Shown: positions 35,883 to 43,793 of the stretch, in pieces | Position numbering within the stretch: position 1 is the first letter of the stretch | Layout: every line of letters starts with the position of its first letter | Assembly: GCF_040276085.1 (NCBI RefSeq) | Contig: NZ_JBELOK010000008.1 | Span: 123,445 to 187,444 of the forward strand | Direction: 5' to 3' | Source of the DNA: Castellaniella sp040276085 | GTDB lineage: Bacteria > Pseudomonadota > Gammaproteobacteria > Burkholderiales > Burkholderiaceae_B | Length of the DNA stretch: 64,000 nucleotides | The notes under the pieces: model-generated | Told to the model about the DNA's origin: nothing | Seen by the model: only the letters and a program-made list of their open reading frames with translations | Database searches by the model: none | Program-made: the position numbers and the translations under genes

Positions 35883-36515
35883 ATGTTTACAGGTATTGTT
35901 GCTGCGCTTGGTCGTATTACTGAAGTTCGCCCGCTAGGAGACTCCGAAACCGCCGGTGTCCGTCTTGTGGTTGAAGCCGGCAACCTGCCTTTGCAACGTG
36001 CCCGGTTGGGCGATTCAATCGCAATACAGGGTGCCTGCATGACAGTGGTTGCCCTGCATGAAGGTGCTTTCGAGGTGGATGTCTCGCGCGAGAGCCTGGC
36101 GCGCACGTGTGGCCTGGATGCTGAAGGTGAAGTCAATCTCGAGCACGCCCTGCGCCTGGGCGACAGCCTGGACGGCCATCTGGTATCCGGGCATGTCGAT
36201 GGCGTGGGCAAGGTTACCCGGCTGGATCCCGTCGGAGAATCGATTGAATTTCGTCTGCTGGTGCCGGCGCATTTGTCGCAATATGTGGCTTACAAGGGCT
36301 CGCTAACTGTTAACGGCGTAAGCCTTACGGTGAACCAGGTGATCGATGACGAGCAGGGTGCGGAGGTTTCGATCAACCTGATCCCGCACACCTTGCAAAT
36401 GACCACCTTGCGGCTACTTGAGGTGGGCAGCCTGGTCAATCTGGAGATCGACATGCTGGCCCGGTACGTTGAGCGCATGGTGGGCCATATGCAACACCCC
36501 AGCGCCCCGCACTAA
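35883..36515 (+). CDS. ribE: riboflavin synthase alpha chain
   Basis: A 210-residue enzyme made of two lumazine-binding repeats: MFTGIVAALGRITEV and, about 97 residues later, LVSGHVDGVGKVTRLD. It makes riboflavin from two molecules of dimethylribityllumazine. It follows ribD by 38 bases. The usual next genes ribBA and ribH are absent; the locus gives way to sulfur genes. No FMN riboswitch was seen. Confidence 0.95.
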   Translation: MFTGIVAALGRITEVRPLGDSETAGVRLVVEAGNLPLQRARLGDSIAIQGACMTVVALHEGAFEVDVSRESLARTCGLDAEGEVNLEHALRLGDSLDGHLVSGHVDGVGKVTRLDPVGESIEFRLLVPAHLSQYVAYKGSLTVNGVSLTVNQVIDDEQGAEVSINLIPHTLQMTTLRLLEVGSLVNLEIDMLARYVERMVGHMQHPSAPH

Positions 36516-36524
36516 GCAAGGCGC

Positions 36525-37502
36525 TTATTGCCCCAGGCTTTCGCGTTCCATCACCAGGTACTGGCCAAAGGCATTGAGGCGGTTGGCTTCGTTAAAGGCT
36601 GGGTAGTCCTTGAACCGGCTCCAGTCGGTGTTTTTGTAGGCGGTTTCAAAGTCGGTCATGTTTTCAACCGCGTCGCCCATGGTTTTGCGCAAGTACAGCA
36701 GGTAATTGCGGGTAAGTTGCATGTCCTTGACCGTGTCCGTAGATGCCATGCCATGGCCGGGGATCACCATCACGGGGTTCAAGTCCAGCATGCGATCCAT
36801 GGCTTTCAGCCAGGCTTTGCTGTCTGCGTCACTCACGTAGGGAATCCGTCCCGAGAAATACAGATCACCGGAAAACAGCACACGGTCGTTCTCGACGTAC
36901 AGCATGATGTCGCCCGACGAGTGTGCACCGGCCATGTTGATCAGCTGAAATTTCACGTCGCCCATCTCAAACTGGATGGTGTCGCCGTGGGCGAAATCCA
37001 GCCAGCGATCTGCCGGAGTGAGGACAGTTTGCTCGTTTACCCAGGGCGAGAGGTCGGCGCGGCGCTGTGCCAGGCGCTCTTGGGTTTCACCTTCGTCGGC
37101 CAGGATGGCCTGCCCGCTTTCGTGCGCCCAGATCTCGACCCCCGCGGCTTTAAAGGCCTGTAAGCCGTAGTAGTGGTCGGCATGATAGTGGCTGACGATG
37201 ACGTGTTTTACTGGTTGGTCGGTCACCTTGGCGATAGCATCCAGCATGGCCTGTCCCAGGGCCGGCGTGCCCAGCGAATCAAATGCCACCACACCATCCG
37301 GGGTGATCACAAACCCGGCGTTGGACATGAACGCTTTGTTTGCCCGTGTGGCCATGCCGCTGACGCCCTGGAAGTAATAGACATGCTCGCTGGCCTTGAT
37401 GGGGGTGAGGGAGATGGTTTCGCTGGCCGCGCGGGCTGGGCCCGCTGCCAGAAAGCCGATGCTGCTTGTGATCAGGAGAGCGATGTACAAAAACCGTGTC
37501 AT
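36525..37502 (-). CDS. periplasmic MBL-fold metallo-hydrolase (SoxH-like)
   Basis: A 325-residue protein with a signal peptide (about 1-26) and a beta-lactamase-fold zinc site HYHADH (105-110), then GAHSSGD and PGHGM. Proteins of this kind, called SoxH, occur in sox loci of Paracoccus and others, where their role is not settled. The position at the sox border and its divergence from the heme-binding gene support a sulfur link. It converges on ribE with nine bases between. The exact substrate is unknown. Confidence 0.8.
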   Translation of the reverse strand: MTRFLYIALLITSSIGFLAAGPARAASETISLTPIKASEHVYYFQGVSGMATRANKAFMSNAGFVITPDGVVAFDSLGTPALGQAMLDAIAKVTDQPVKHVIVSHYHADHYYGLQAFKAAGVEIWAHESGQAILADEGETQERLAQRRADLSPWVNEQTVLTPADRWLDFAHGDTIQFEMGDVKFQLINMAGAHSSGDIMLYVENDRVLFSGDLYFSGRIPYVSDADSKAWLKAMDRMLDLNPVMVIPGHGMASTDTVKDMQLTRNYLLYLRKTMGDAVENMTDFETAYKNTDWSRFKDYPAFNEANRLNAFGQYLVMERESLGQ

Positions 37503-37639
37503 GTTGCGTGCCTTTAGGTGTTACAGCGTGCTGGCTGGGGTTTGCCCGTTATTCCATTTTTGGCTAATTTCATGCATGATCATGTCATATGTTTATATAA
37601 ACACACAAGAGACGTCCTGTTTCCTTGGGGGAGATCACG
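37503..37639. promoter_or_regulatory. divergent promoter region with palindromes (soxH-like / heme-binding gene)
   Basis: Between two divergent genes lie two perfect palindromes: CATGATCATG at 37575-37584 and TGTTTATATAAACA at 37590-37603. They are candidate operators for a repressor; sox loci are often controlled by an ArsR-type SoxR, but no such gene is in this window. The ribosome site GGGGGAG precedes the plus-strand gene. Confidence 0.45.
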
Positions 37640-38137
37640 ATGAATATCCGTATTCCTGTATTGGCTGCGTCCGTTGTATTACTCAGCAGTCCTGTGCTGG
37701 CCAACGACCTCACCTACACCAGCCAAACCCTCACCCCTGAGGCCGCCATGCAGGTGGTGCAAGGGGCCATGAAATCCTGCCGCGATAGTGGTTATCAGGT
37801 TACCGTTGCGGTCACCGATCGCACCGGTGTGCCCATTGCCCTGATGCGTGATCGCTATGCGGGTGCACACACCACCGAAGCCGCCACGCGCAAAGCTTAT
37901 ACCGCAGCCAACTTTCGCATGGATACTGTCGACCTGGCTCAATCCACTGATGCTGGGCAGCCGACCTCGGGTATTCGCTTTGTTGGCCAGTTGCTGGCAC
38001 TGGGGGGTGGCTTGCCCATCCAGGCAGCTGGTGCTGTGGTGGGTGGGGTTGGGGTGTCAGGTGCGCCTGGCGGCGACCTCGATCGCGCTTGCGCGCAAGC
38101 AGGTATCGATGTGATTCAGGATGATCTGGATTTTTGA
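37640..38137 (+). CDS. GlcG/HbpS-family heme-binding protein
   Basis: A 165-residue protein with a signal peptide (about 1-22) and a GlcG/HbpS domain (TLTPEAAMQVVQGAMKSC, AVTDRTGVPIALMRDRYAG, then a glycine-rich GGLPIQAAGAVVGGVGVSGA). Relatives bind heme or cobalamin; several are found beside c-type cytochrome loci. The start at 37640 has a strong GGGGGAG site. It lies upstream of soxC, and its stop codon overlaps an FNR-like site. Confidence 0.8.
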   Translation: MNIRIPVLAASVVLLSSPVLANDLTYTSQTLTPEAAMQVVQGAMKSCRDSGYQVTVAVTDRTGVPIALMRDRYAGAHTTEAATRKAYTAANFRMDTVDLAQSTDAGQPTSGIRFVGQLLALGGGLPIQAAGAVVGGVGVSGAPGGDLDRACAQAGIDVIQDDLDF

Positions 38138-38147
38138 TTTAGATCAA
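38134..38147. promoter_or_regulatory. FNR/ANR-type binding site upstream of soxC
   Basis: TTGAT TTAG ATCAA is a perfect match to the FNR/ANR palindrome. It overlaps the stop codon of the heme-binding gene and lies about 118 bases before the soxC start, in an AT-rich 127-base spacer. A role in oxygen- or redox-dependent control of soxCD is inferred. Confidence 0.5.
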
Positions 38148-38264
38148 TGCTTAAAGGCAAATTTACTTTACGTCAAGCCTGAATTTGGGGTAATTTCCCT
38201 GATTTATTGCGTTTAATTATTAGCTTATTCTCAAATGATATATCGTCATTAAGTGGAGAATAGC

Positions 38265-39635
38265 GTGACGCGTCGTCAGGACACAAGATCGGTGCCGCTG
38301 GGCCGCCTGCAAAAGGCACCTGAGAATTTCGTGCCCTCCGATCTCGCTACGGAAATCAGCCGCAAGGGTCTGGATGACGCTCGGCGAGGTTTTCTCAAAC
38401 GCAGTTTCATGGCTGCCGCCGCCGGTTTTGCCAGCGTGCCGGCGCTGGCCCACGCTGCCAGCGCCGCCCAAGGGGATCCCATGATCCTCGAGCCACGCCC
38501 CTGGAGTACCCAACTGGGTAACCCGGTGGCCTACCAACCCTATGGTCAGCCCTCACCCTACGAGGCCAATTTGCAGCGCCGGCAGTCGCCTGGCCTGACA
38601 CAAACCGATCAGGCCTCGGTGGCCTTTGCGCCGCTCCAGGGTTTTTTTGGCATCATCACCCCGTCGGGGCTGCACTTCGAGCGGCATCACCAGGGCTGGG
38701 TCAATGTTGATCCCGAACAGCATCGCCTGATGATCAATGGCATGGTCAAGGAAGCCAAGGTGTACACCATGGACGACCTGATGCGCTTGCCGGCGGTGTC
38801 GCGCATGCATTTCATCGAGTGCGGTGCCAACACGGGCATGGAGTGGGGCAACAGCGCAGTGCCTACTGTCCAGTACACCCATGGCATGCTGTCCTGTTGC
38901 GAATTCACGGGCGTGCCGCTCAAGGTGTTGCTCGACGACTGTGGTGCAGACATCAAAAATGCACGCTATGTGCTGGCAGAAGGCAACGACGGCTCCAGCA
39001 TGACGCGCACCATCAATATGGATAACGCCCTGGATGACGTGCTGGTTGCCTGGGGGATGAACGGCGAAATGCTGCGCCCCGAAAACGGCTATCCGTTGCG
39101 CCTGGTGGTGCCAGGTGTGCAAGGGGTGTCGTGGGTCAAGTGGCTGCGCCGCATCGAAGTCGGCGACAAGCCCTGGGCCACCAAAGACGAAGCCGTGCAC
39201 TACGTCGATATGATGCCCGACGGCATTCATCGCCAGTACACCTCCATCCAAGAGTGCAAATCCGTCATTACCTCGCCCTCTGGGGGGCAGGTGATGATGG
39301 GCAAGGGGTTCTATAACGTCAGCGGCCTGGCCTGGTCTGGCCGCGGCAAGATCAAGCAGGTGGATGTGTCCTTCGACGGCGGACGCAACTGGAAACCTGC
39401 CCGGCTTGAGACCCCCGTGCTCGACAAATGCCTTACTCGTTTCAACATCGACTGGGTCTGGGACGGTTCGCCTGTCATCCTTCAAAGCCGTGCCACCGAC
39501 AGCACGGGCTTTGTGCAACCGCGTTATCACCAGTTGCGCGAGGTTCGTGGCTCCCGATCCATCTATCACAACAACGCCATTCAATCTTGGAAAGTCGCTG
39601 AAACCGGGGAGGTCTTCAATGTTCAGATGGACTAG
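38265..39635 (+). CDS. soxC: sulfane dehydrogenase molybdopterin subunit SoxC
   Basis: A 456-residue molybdoenzyme of the sulfite oxidase family. With SoxD it removes six electrons from the sulfane sulfur carried by SoxY, in the periplasm. It has a Tat signal with twin arginines at 40-41 (RRGFLKRSFM), the molybdenum cysteine C186 (HFIECGANTG) and the dimerisation domain with FNIDWVWDG. The GTG at 38265 is chosen because TGGAG lies six bases upstream; a GTG at 38253 would overlap that site. soxD overlaps its end by 17 bases. Confidence 0.95.
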   Translation: MTRRQDTRSVPLGRLQKAPENFVPSDLATEISRKGLDDARRGFLKRSFMAAAAGFASVPALAHAASAAQGDPMILEPRPWSTQLGNPVAYQPYGQPSPYEANLQRRQSPGLTQTDQASVAFAPLQGFFGIITPSGLHFERHHQGWVNVDPEQHRLMINGMVKEAKVYTMDDLMRLPAVSRMHFIECGANTGMEWGNSAVPTVQYTHGMLSCCEFTGVPLKVLLDDCGADIKNARYVLAEGNDGSSMTRTINMDNALDDVLVAWGMNGEMLRPENGYPLRLVVPGVQGVSWVKWLRRIEVGDKPWATKDEAVHYVDMMPDGIHRQYTSIQECKSVITSPSGGQVMMGKGFYNVSGLAWSGRGKIKQVDVSFDGGRNWKPARLETPVLDKCLTRFNIDWVWDGSPVILQSRATDSTGFVQPRYHQLREVRGSRSIYHNNAIQSWKVAETGEVFNVQMD

Positions 39636-40749
39636 GCAAGCGGCATGGGCCTGTGCACTGGCTGGGGTCTTTTCCTCTCCGCTGATGGCCGCCGAATCCG
39701 TACATCCAGATTTCAATCTGGGCCGTGCAGCAACGGCGGCAGAACTGCAGGCCTGGGATATTGATGTCCGGCCTGATTTCAAAGGGCTGCCCGAGGGCAG
39801 CGGCACAGTCGACCAGGGTTTGGATATCTGGGAATCCACTTGTGCCACCTGTCATGGCTCTTTTGGCGAGAAAAACACCGTGTTTACGCCGCTGGTGGGC
39901 GGCACCACGCCTGAAGACATCGAAACAGGGCATGTTGCGTCGTTGGTAAAGGGCGGGCAACCGTCGCGCACCACCTTCATGAAAGTGCCCACGGTTTCTA
40001 CCCTATGGGATTATATCCATCGGGCCATGCCCTGGGACAATCCAAAATCGCTCAAAACCGACGAAGTCTATGCAGTACTGGCGTATCTGCTTAATCTGGC
40101 TGAAGTCGTTCCTTCCGATTTCACCCTGTCAAATAAAAACATAGCAGAAGTCCAGGAAAAAATGCCCAATCGCAATGGTATGAAGCGCTGGGATGGGCTA
40201 TGGAATGTCGATGGCAAGCCAGACACGCACAACACGGCCTGCATGAAAGACTGCGACACCACTGGAAAGCCTTCGTCCGAGCTTCCGCACCTGGCACGGG
40301 ATGCCCATGGTGATCTGGCTGCGCAGATGCGTATTGTGGGGCCTGTGCGTGGTGTGGATTCTATCGAGCCGGTCCTCAAGGGCACGCTTGCAGAGAACGT
40401 CGAAGCGGCGCGCGCGCATGCACGCACCACCTTGGCCGATGCCTCGAAGGCTGGTGCGGGCCAGCCTGCTGATGCCGCTGCTCCTACGCCCGAGCGCATC
40501 AGTACGCTGCTCTCCGACAACGGCTGTGTTGCCTGTCACGCTCGCGACAAAAAGGTTCTGGGGCCTTCGTTTGTGGCAGTTGCCGATAAATACAACGGTG
40601 ATGAGGCGGCCGTGGGCAAGCTGATCACCAAAATACAAAAGGGTGGATCCGGCGTATGGGGCGCAATCCCCATGCCCCCGCATCCCAATGTTACTGACGC
40701 AGAGGCTCGCGAACTGGTCGAGTGGATACTCACCAATACGTCCAAGTGA
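39619..40749 (+). CDS. soxD: SoxD diheme cytochrome c subunit of sulfane dehydrogenase
   Basis: A 376-residue periplasmic cytochrome with a signal peptide (about 1-24) and two heme sites, CATCH (75-79) and CVACH (303-307). The first domain matches SoxD and the second is a small class I cytochrome (GPSFVAVADKYNGD and IPMPPHPNV, the latter giving a methionine ligand). It passes electrons from SoxC to the respiratory chain. The ATG at 39619 lies inside the end of soxC, with GGGGAGG upstream. Confidence 0.95.
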   Translation: MFRWTRQAAWACALAGVFSSPLMAAESVHPDFNLGRAATAAELQAWDIDVRPDFKGLPEGSGTVDQGLDIWESTCATCHGSFGEKNTVFTPLVGGTTPEDIETGHVASLVKGGQPSRTTFMKVPTVSTLWDYIHRAMPWDNPKSLKTDEVYAVLAYLLNLAEVVPSDFTLSNKNIAEVQEKMPNRNGMKRWDGLWNVDGKPDTHNTACMKDCDTTGKPSSELPHLARDAHGDLAAQMRIVGPVRGVDSIEPVLKGTLAENVEAARAHARTTLADASKAGAGQPADAAAPTPERISTLLSDNGCVACHARDKKVLGPSFVAVADKYNGDEAAVGKLITKIQKGGSGVWGAIPMPPHPNVTDAEARELVEWILTNTSK

Positions 40750-40770
40750 TACCCATTCGGGGTGCCATTC

Positions 40771-40799
40771 TTGACCACGACAATAAGGTCGTTTTACTT
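40771..40799 (+). promoter_or_regulatory. possible promoter before soxY
   Basis: TTGACC and TTACTT with a 17-base spacer, in the 69 bases between soxD and soxY. A small hairpin (ACGAC/GTCGT then TTTT) overlaps it, so the region could be an internal promoter or a weak attenuator. Confidence 0.3.
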
Positions 40800-40818
40800 A
40801 ACCAATAGGGGAATTCTA

Positions 40819-41286
40819 ATGAATCAACAGCGTAGGACCGTGCTCAAGCTCGGTACGATTCTGGGGCTGGCCGTCAGCGCCGGCATTTTGCGGCCCGAAG
40901 AAGCCCTGGCTGCCCAGGCCCAATGGAACGAAAAGGCTTTCACAGCCACCGATATCAAGGGTGCGGTTGCAGGCCTGGGCGGCGATACTGCTTCTGAAAG
41001 CGACAAAATCAATCTCGAGGCCCCGGACATCGCTGAAAACGGCGCCGTAGTGCCTATCGTCATCAGCTCGGATCTGCCGGAAGTCACGCAGATCTCGATC
41101 CTGGTGCCCAAAAACCCCAACACGCTGACCGCCAGTTTTGATATCCCCGAAGGCACGCTGCCGTATGTGTCTACGCGGATCAAGATGGGTGGTACCTCGG
41201 ATGTGTACGCGTTGGTGAAGTCCCAGGGCAAGTTCTACACCGCGCACAAAGAGATCAAGGTCACGCTGGGCGGCTGCGGCGGCTGA
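40819..41286 (+). CDS. soxY: thiosulfate oxidation carrier protein SoxY
   Basis: A 155-residue carrier that holds the sulfur substrate on a C-terminal cysteine. The C-terminus GGCGG (151-155) is exact. The N-terminus has a Tat signal (QQRRTVLKLGTILGLAVSAG), which carries the folded SoxYZ complex out. The ATG at 40819 follows AGGGGAATT. soxZ lies 57 bases on. Confidence 0.96.
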   Translation: MNQQRRTVLKLGTILGLAVSAGILRPEEALAAQAQWNEKAFTATDIKGAVAGLGGDTASESDKINLEAPDIAENGAVVPIVISSDLPEVTQISILVPKNPNTLTASFDIPEGTLPYVSTRIKMGGTSDVYALVKSQGKFYTAHKEIKVTLGGCGG

Positions 41287-41343
41287 TCGCCTTCGCACGC
41301 AACATACCCATACCTACAGATTCAATTTATCAAGGAAAGCATC

Positions 41344-41658
41344 ATGGCAGGCAGACCAATGCGCATTCGCGCAACCAAAACCGACGACCACACCGAAGTC
41401 AAGGTTCTCATGAGCCACATCATGGAAACCGGCCAGCGCAAGGATTCCGAAGGCAAGGTTATTCCAGCTCACTTTATCGATCTCGTCGAAGCCAAATGGA
41501 ACGACAAGGTTGTGCTTAACGCGCAATGGGGTCCGGCAGTGTCGCGCGACCCATTCCTCTCCTTCCGCTTCAAGGGTGGCGAGAAAGGTGATGCTGTGAC
41601 GGTGTCCTGGAAAGACAACAAAGGTGATGAACGCAGTGACTCGGTCAAAATCCGTTAA
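41344..41658 (+). CDS. soxZ: thiosulfate oxidation carrier complex protein SoxZ
   Basis: A 104-residue partner of SoxY with no signal peptide of its own; it is exported with SoxY by the Tat route. Typical blocks are KVLMSHIMETGQRKDSEGK and IPAHFIDLVEAKWNDK. AAGGAAAG precedes the ATG. Confidence 0.96.
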   Translation: MAGRPMRIRATKTDDHTEVKVLMSHIMETGQRKDSEGKVIPAHFIDLVEAKWNDKVVLNAQWGPAVSRDPFLSFRFKGGEKGDAVTVSWKDNKGDERSDSVKIR

Positions 41659-41713
41659 CCCTGCGCACCTTGGGTTTTGAAGCATAAATAAATTCATCAC
41701 GGAGGCGGGAGAC

Positions 41714-42535
41714 ATGAGAATGAAGCCAATCCGTGTAGCGGTCATGGGGTTATTCCTTACCGTTGCACTCCCTGTTTCGGCGATTGCCGCAGACAGCGCC
41801 GCAGACGGCATTGCACAGTATCGGGAGATGTTGGGCGAGGGCGGCAACCCGGCAGATCTGATTGTCATGAATGGCGAGGAGCTCTGGAAAGAAGCCAAGG
41901 GGCCTAAAAAGGCATCCCTGGAACAATGTGATCTCGGTATGGGCGCAGGTGTGGTTAAAGACGCCTATGCGCATATGCCGCGTTATTTCAAGGACGCAGA
42001 TCAAGTTATGGATCTTGAATCCAGGCTGGTGTATTGCATGGTCAATCTTCAGGGCCGAGATCGCGCTGAAGTCATCAAAAAGCCGTTTTCGGGTCGGTCC
42101 GACTACGAAACTGAAATTGAGGCATTGGTTGGCTATGTTGTCGCCCAATCCAAGGGTACGGCCATCAAGGTTCCCCAAGACCATCCCAAAGAGAAAGCAG
42201 CCTACGAGCGCGGCAAGCAGATTTTCTACTTTCGCGGTGGCCCCTATGACTTCTCCTGCGCGTCGTGTCACGGGGTAGACAATCAGCGGATTCGTCTGCA
42301 AGACCTCCCCAATCTCACCGAGACCGGCCCAGCCCGGGCGGCATATACCAGTTGGCCTGCTTATCGCGTGTCTCAAGGGGCTTTGCGCACCATGCAATGG
42401 CGCCTTAACGATTGCTTCCGCCAACAGCGGATGCCAGTCCTGAAATACGGCTCACAAGCGTCAGTCGACTTGCTTACCTTCCTGGCCGTCAAGGCAGATG
42501 GTGGCGAAATGGCTGCCCCTGGCCTCAAACGATAA
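41714..42535 (+). CDS. soxA: SoxA cytochrome c subunit (monoheme form)
   Basis: A 273-residue periplasmic cytochrome that with SoxX joins thiosulfate to SoxY. It has a signal peptide (about 1-26), one heme site CASCH (182-186) and the cysteine-persulfide ligand C234 (RLNDCFRQQRMP). The N-terminal half lacks a second heme site and instead has C72 and C108, which would form a disulfide, as in single-heme SoxA of some species. soxX follows after 12 bases. Confidence 0.95.
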   Translation: MRMKPIRVAVMGLFLTVALPVSAIAADSAADGIAQYREMLGEGGNPADLIVMNGEELWKEAKGPKKASLEQCDLGMGAGVVKDAYAHMPRYFKDADQVMDLESRLVYCMVNLQGRDRAEVIKKPFSGRSDYETEIEALVGYVVAQSKGTAIKVPQDHPKEKAAYERGKQIFYFRGGPYDFSCASCHGVDNQRIRLQDLPNLTETGPARAAYTSWPAYRVSQGALRTMQWRLNDCFRQQRMPVLKYGSQASVDLLTFLAVKADGGEMAAPGLKR

Positions 42536-42547
42536 GCGGAGGATTTC

Positions 42548-43186
42548 ATGAAAAAAATCATTCTTGTCCCTCTTGCGCTCATGGCCAGTTTGTCATTTGT
42601 GTCGGCCAGCGCAGTGGCCGACCAGGTTACGGGCACCTCGCCTGAAGACGTCCAAAAGGTGCTTGAGGCATCGTTTAGCGCCAAGAACGACGTCAAGCTG
42701 GATCGGCTGGATCAGTCGCCAATGCAAGCCATGTGCTCCAAGGCAGAGATGACCAAAACACCTCTGACAGACGAGCAAATCAAGAAAATCACCACGGCGG
42801 CGCTGGCCTCGGTGAAGCCGCCGGCCGATGGCAAGTATCTGGGTGACTGGAAAGCCGGCGAGAAACTGGCCCAGTCCGGCAAGGGTATGCAGTTTACGGA
42901 CAAACCTGGCAAGCCTAACGGTGGCAATTGTTTTGCCTGCCACCAGATGACGAAAGCCGAGCTTGCCTTTGGCACGATTGGCCCGTCGTTGCTGCATTAC
43001 GGCAAAATCCGCGGCAATTCCGAGGCAGTCGTCAAATACACATGGGCCAAGATTTATAACTCCCATGCGTACTCGGCCTGCTCTGTGATGCCGCGGTTTG
43101 GTGCTGCGGGCATTCTCACCGAAACCCAGATCAAGGATGCCATGGCGTTCCTGCTGGATCTCGACTCACCCGTCAACAAGGACTAA
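42548..43186 (+). CDS. soxX: SoxX cytochrome c subunit
   Basis: A 212-residue monoheme cytochrome with a signal peptide (about 1-24), heme site CFACH (128-132) and probable methionine ligand M181 (CSVMPRFG). It accepts electrons in the SoxAX reaction. An extra N-terminal domain (about 25-110) makes it longer than the shortest SoxX, as in several betaproteobacteria. Confidence 0.94.
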   Translation: MKKIILVPLALMASLSFVSASAVADQVTGTSPEDVQKVLEASFSAKNDVKLDRLDQSPMQAMCSKAEMTKTPLTDEQIKKITTAALASVKPPADGKYLGDWKAGEKLAQSGKGMQFTDKPGKPNGGNCFACHQMTKAELAFGTIGPSLLHYGKIRGNSEAVVKYTWAKIYNSHAYSACSVMPRFGAAGILTETQIKDAMAFLLDLDSPVNKD

Positions 43187-43263
43187 CCGCAGCATTGTGT
43201 TTGGTCGCCTGGCTTGTTTATCCGGGCCAGGCGTTTCAACGACCACACGGGTTGGGTAGAAAC

Positions 43264-43782
43264 ATGCGAAACCCAAAAATAATTTTGGCTGTCCTGTCAG
43301 TGTTATCTCTGGCAGTGATGCCCCTGCAGTCCGTTTCTGCGGCTGGCGCGACGGTGGGAGACATCGTCGACATCCCGGCAGTGCAGCTGCTGGACGGAAC
43401 CCAACTGCCTCCCGGGCATTTTCGTGGTGTGCCCGTTGTCGTTGAATACTGGGCTTCGTGGTGTCCCTTTTGCGCCCGGCAAAATCCCTATGTGCAAAAG
43501 CTCTACGAACGCGCCAAAGGCTCCAAGCTTGCCATCCTGACTGTCACTATCGACAAACAGGCCGCCCCGGCCCGGGAATACATGCAAAAGCATGGCTATA
43601 CGTTTCCTGTGGCACTTGAAACCCCCGCCTTGCGGGATGTGTTTGGCAAGACCAAGACCATTCCCAAGATTATCGTGGTCCAGCCCGATGGGAAGGTTGC
43701 TGAAATTATCCCCGGAGAAATGTTCGAAGAGGATGTCCTTAACCTCATCAAATATGCCGGGAAGCCCACCTCTGAAGATTAA
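43264..43782 (+). CDS. sox-linked periplasmic thioredoxin (TlpA/SoxW-like)
   Basis: A 172-residue thioredoxin-fold protein with a signal peptide (about 1-27) and active site WCPFC (66-70). In sox loci such proteins (SoxW) keep SoxY cysteine or cytochrome cysteines reduced, fed by a CcdA-like SoxV. No soxV is present here, so its electron donor must be elsewhere. The ATG at 43264 was chosen over 43195, which would precede the signal with 23 unrelated residues. Confidence 0.85.
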   Translation: MRNPKIILAVLSVLSLAVMPLQSVSAAGATVGDIVDIPAVQLLDGTQLPPGHFRGVPVVVEYWASWCPFCARQNPYVQKLYERAKGSKLAILTVTIDKQAAPAREYMQKHGYTFPVALETPALRDVFGKTKTIPKIIVVQPDGKVAEIIPGEMFEEDVLNLIKYAGKPTSED

Positions 43783-43793
43783 GTGTATTTTTT

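Noticed and set aside
38553..39848. 431-codon minus-strand frame opposite soxC/soxD
   Set aside because: Antisense to conserved molybdoenzyme and cytochrome sequences.
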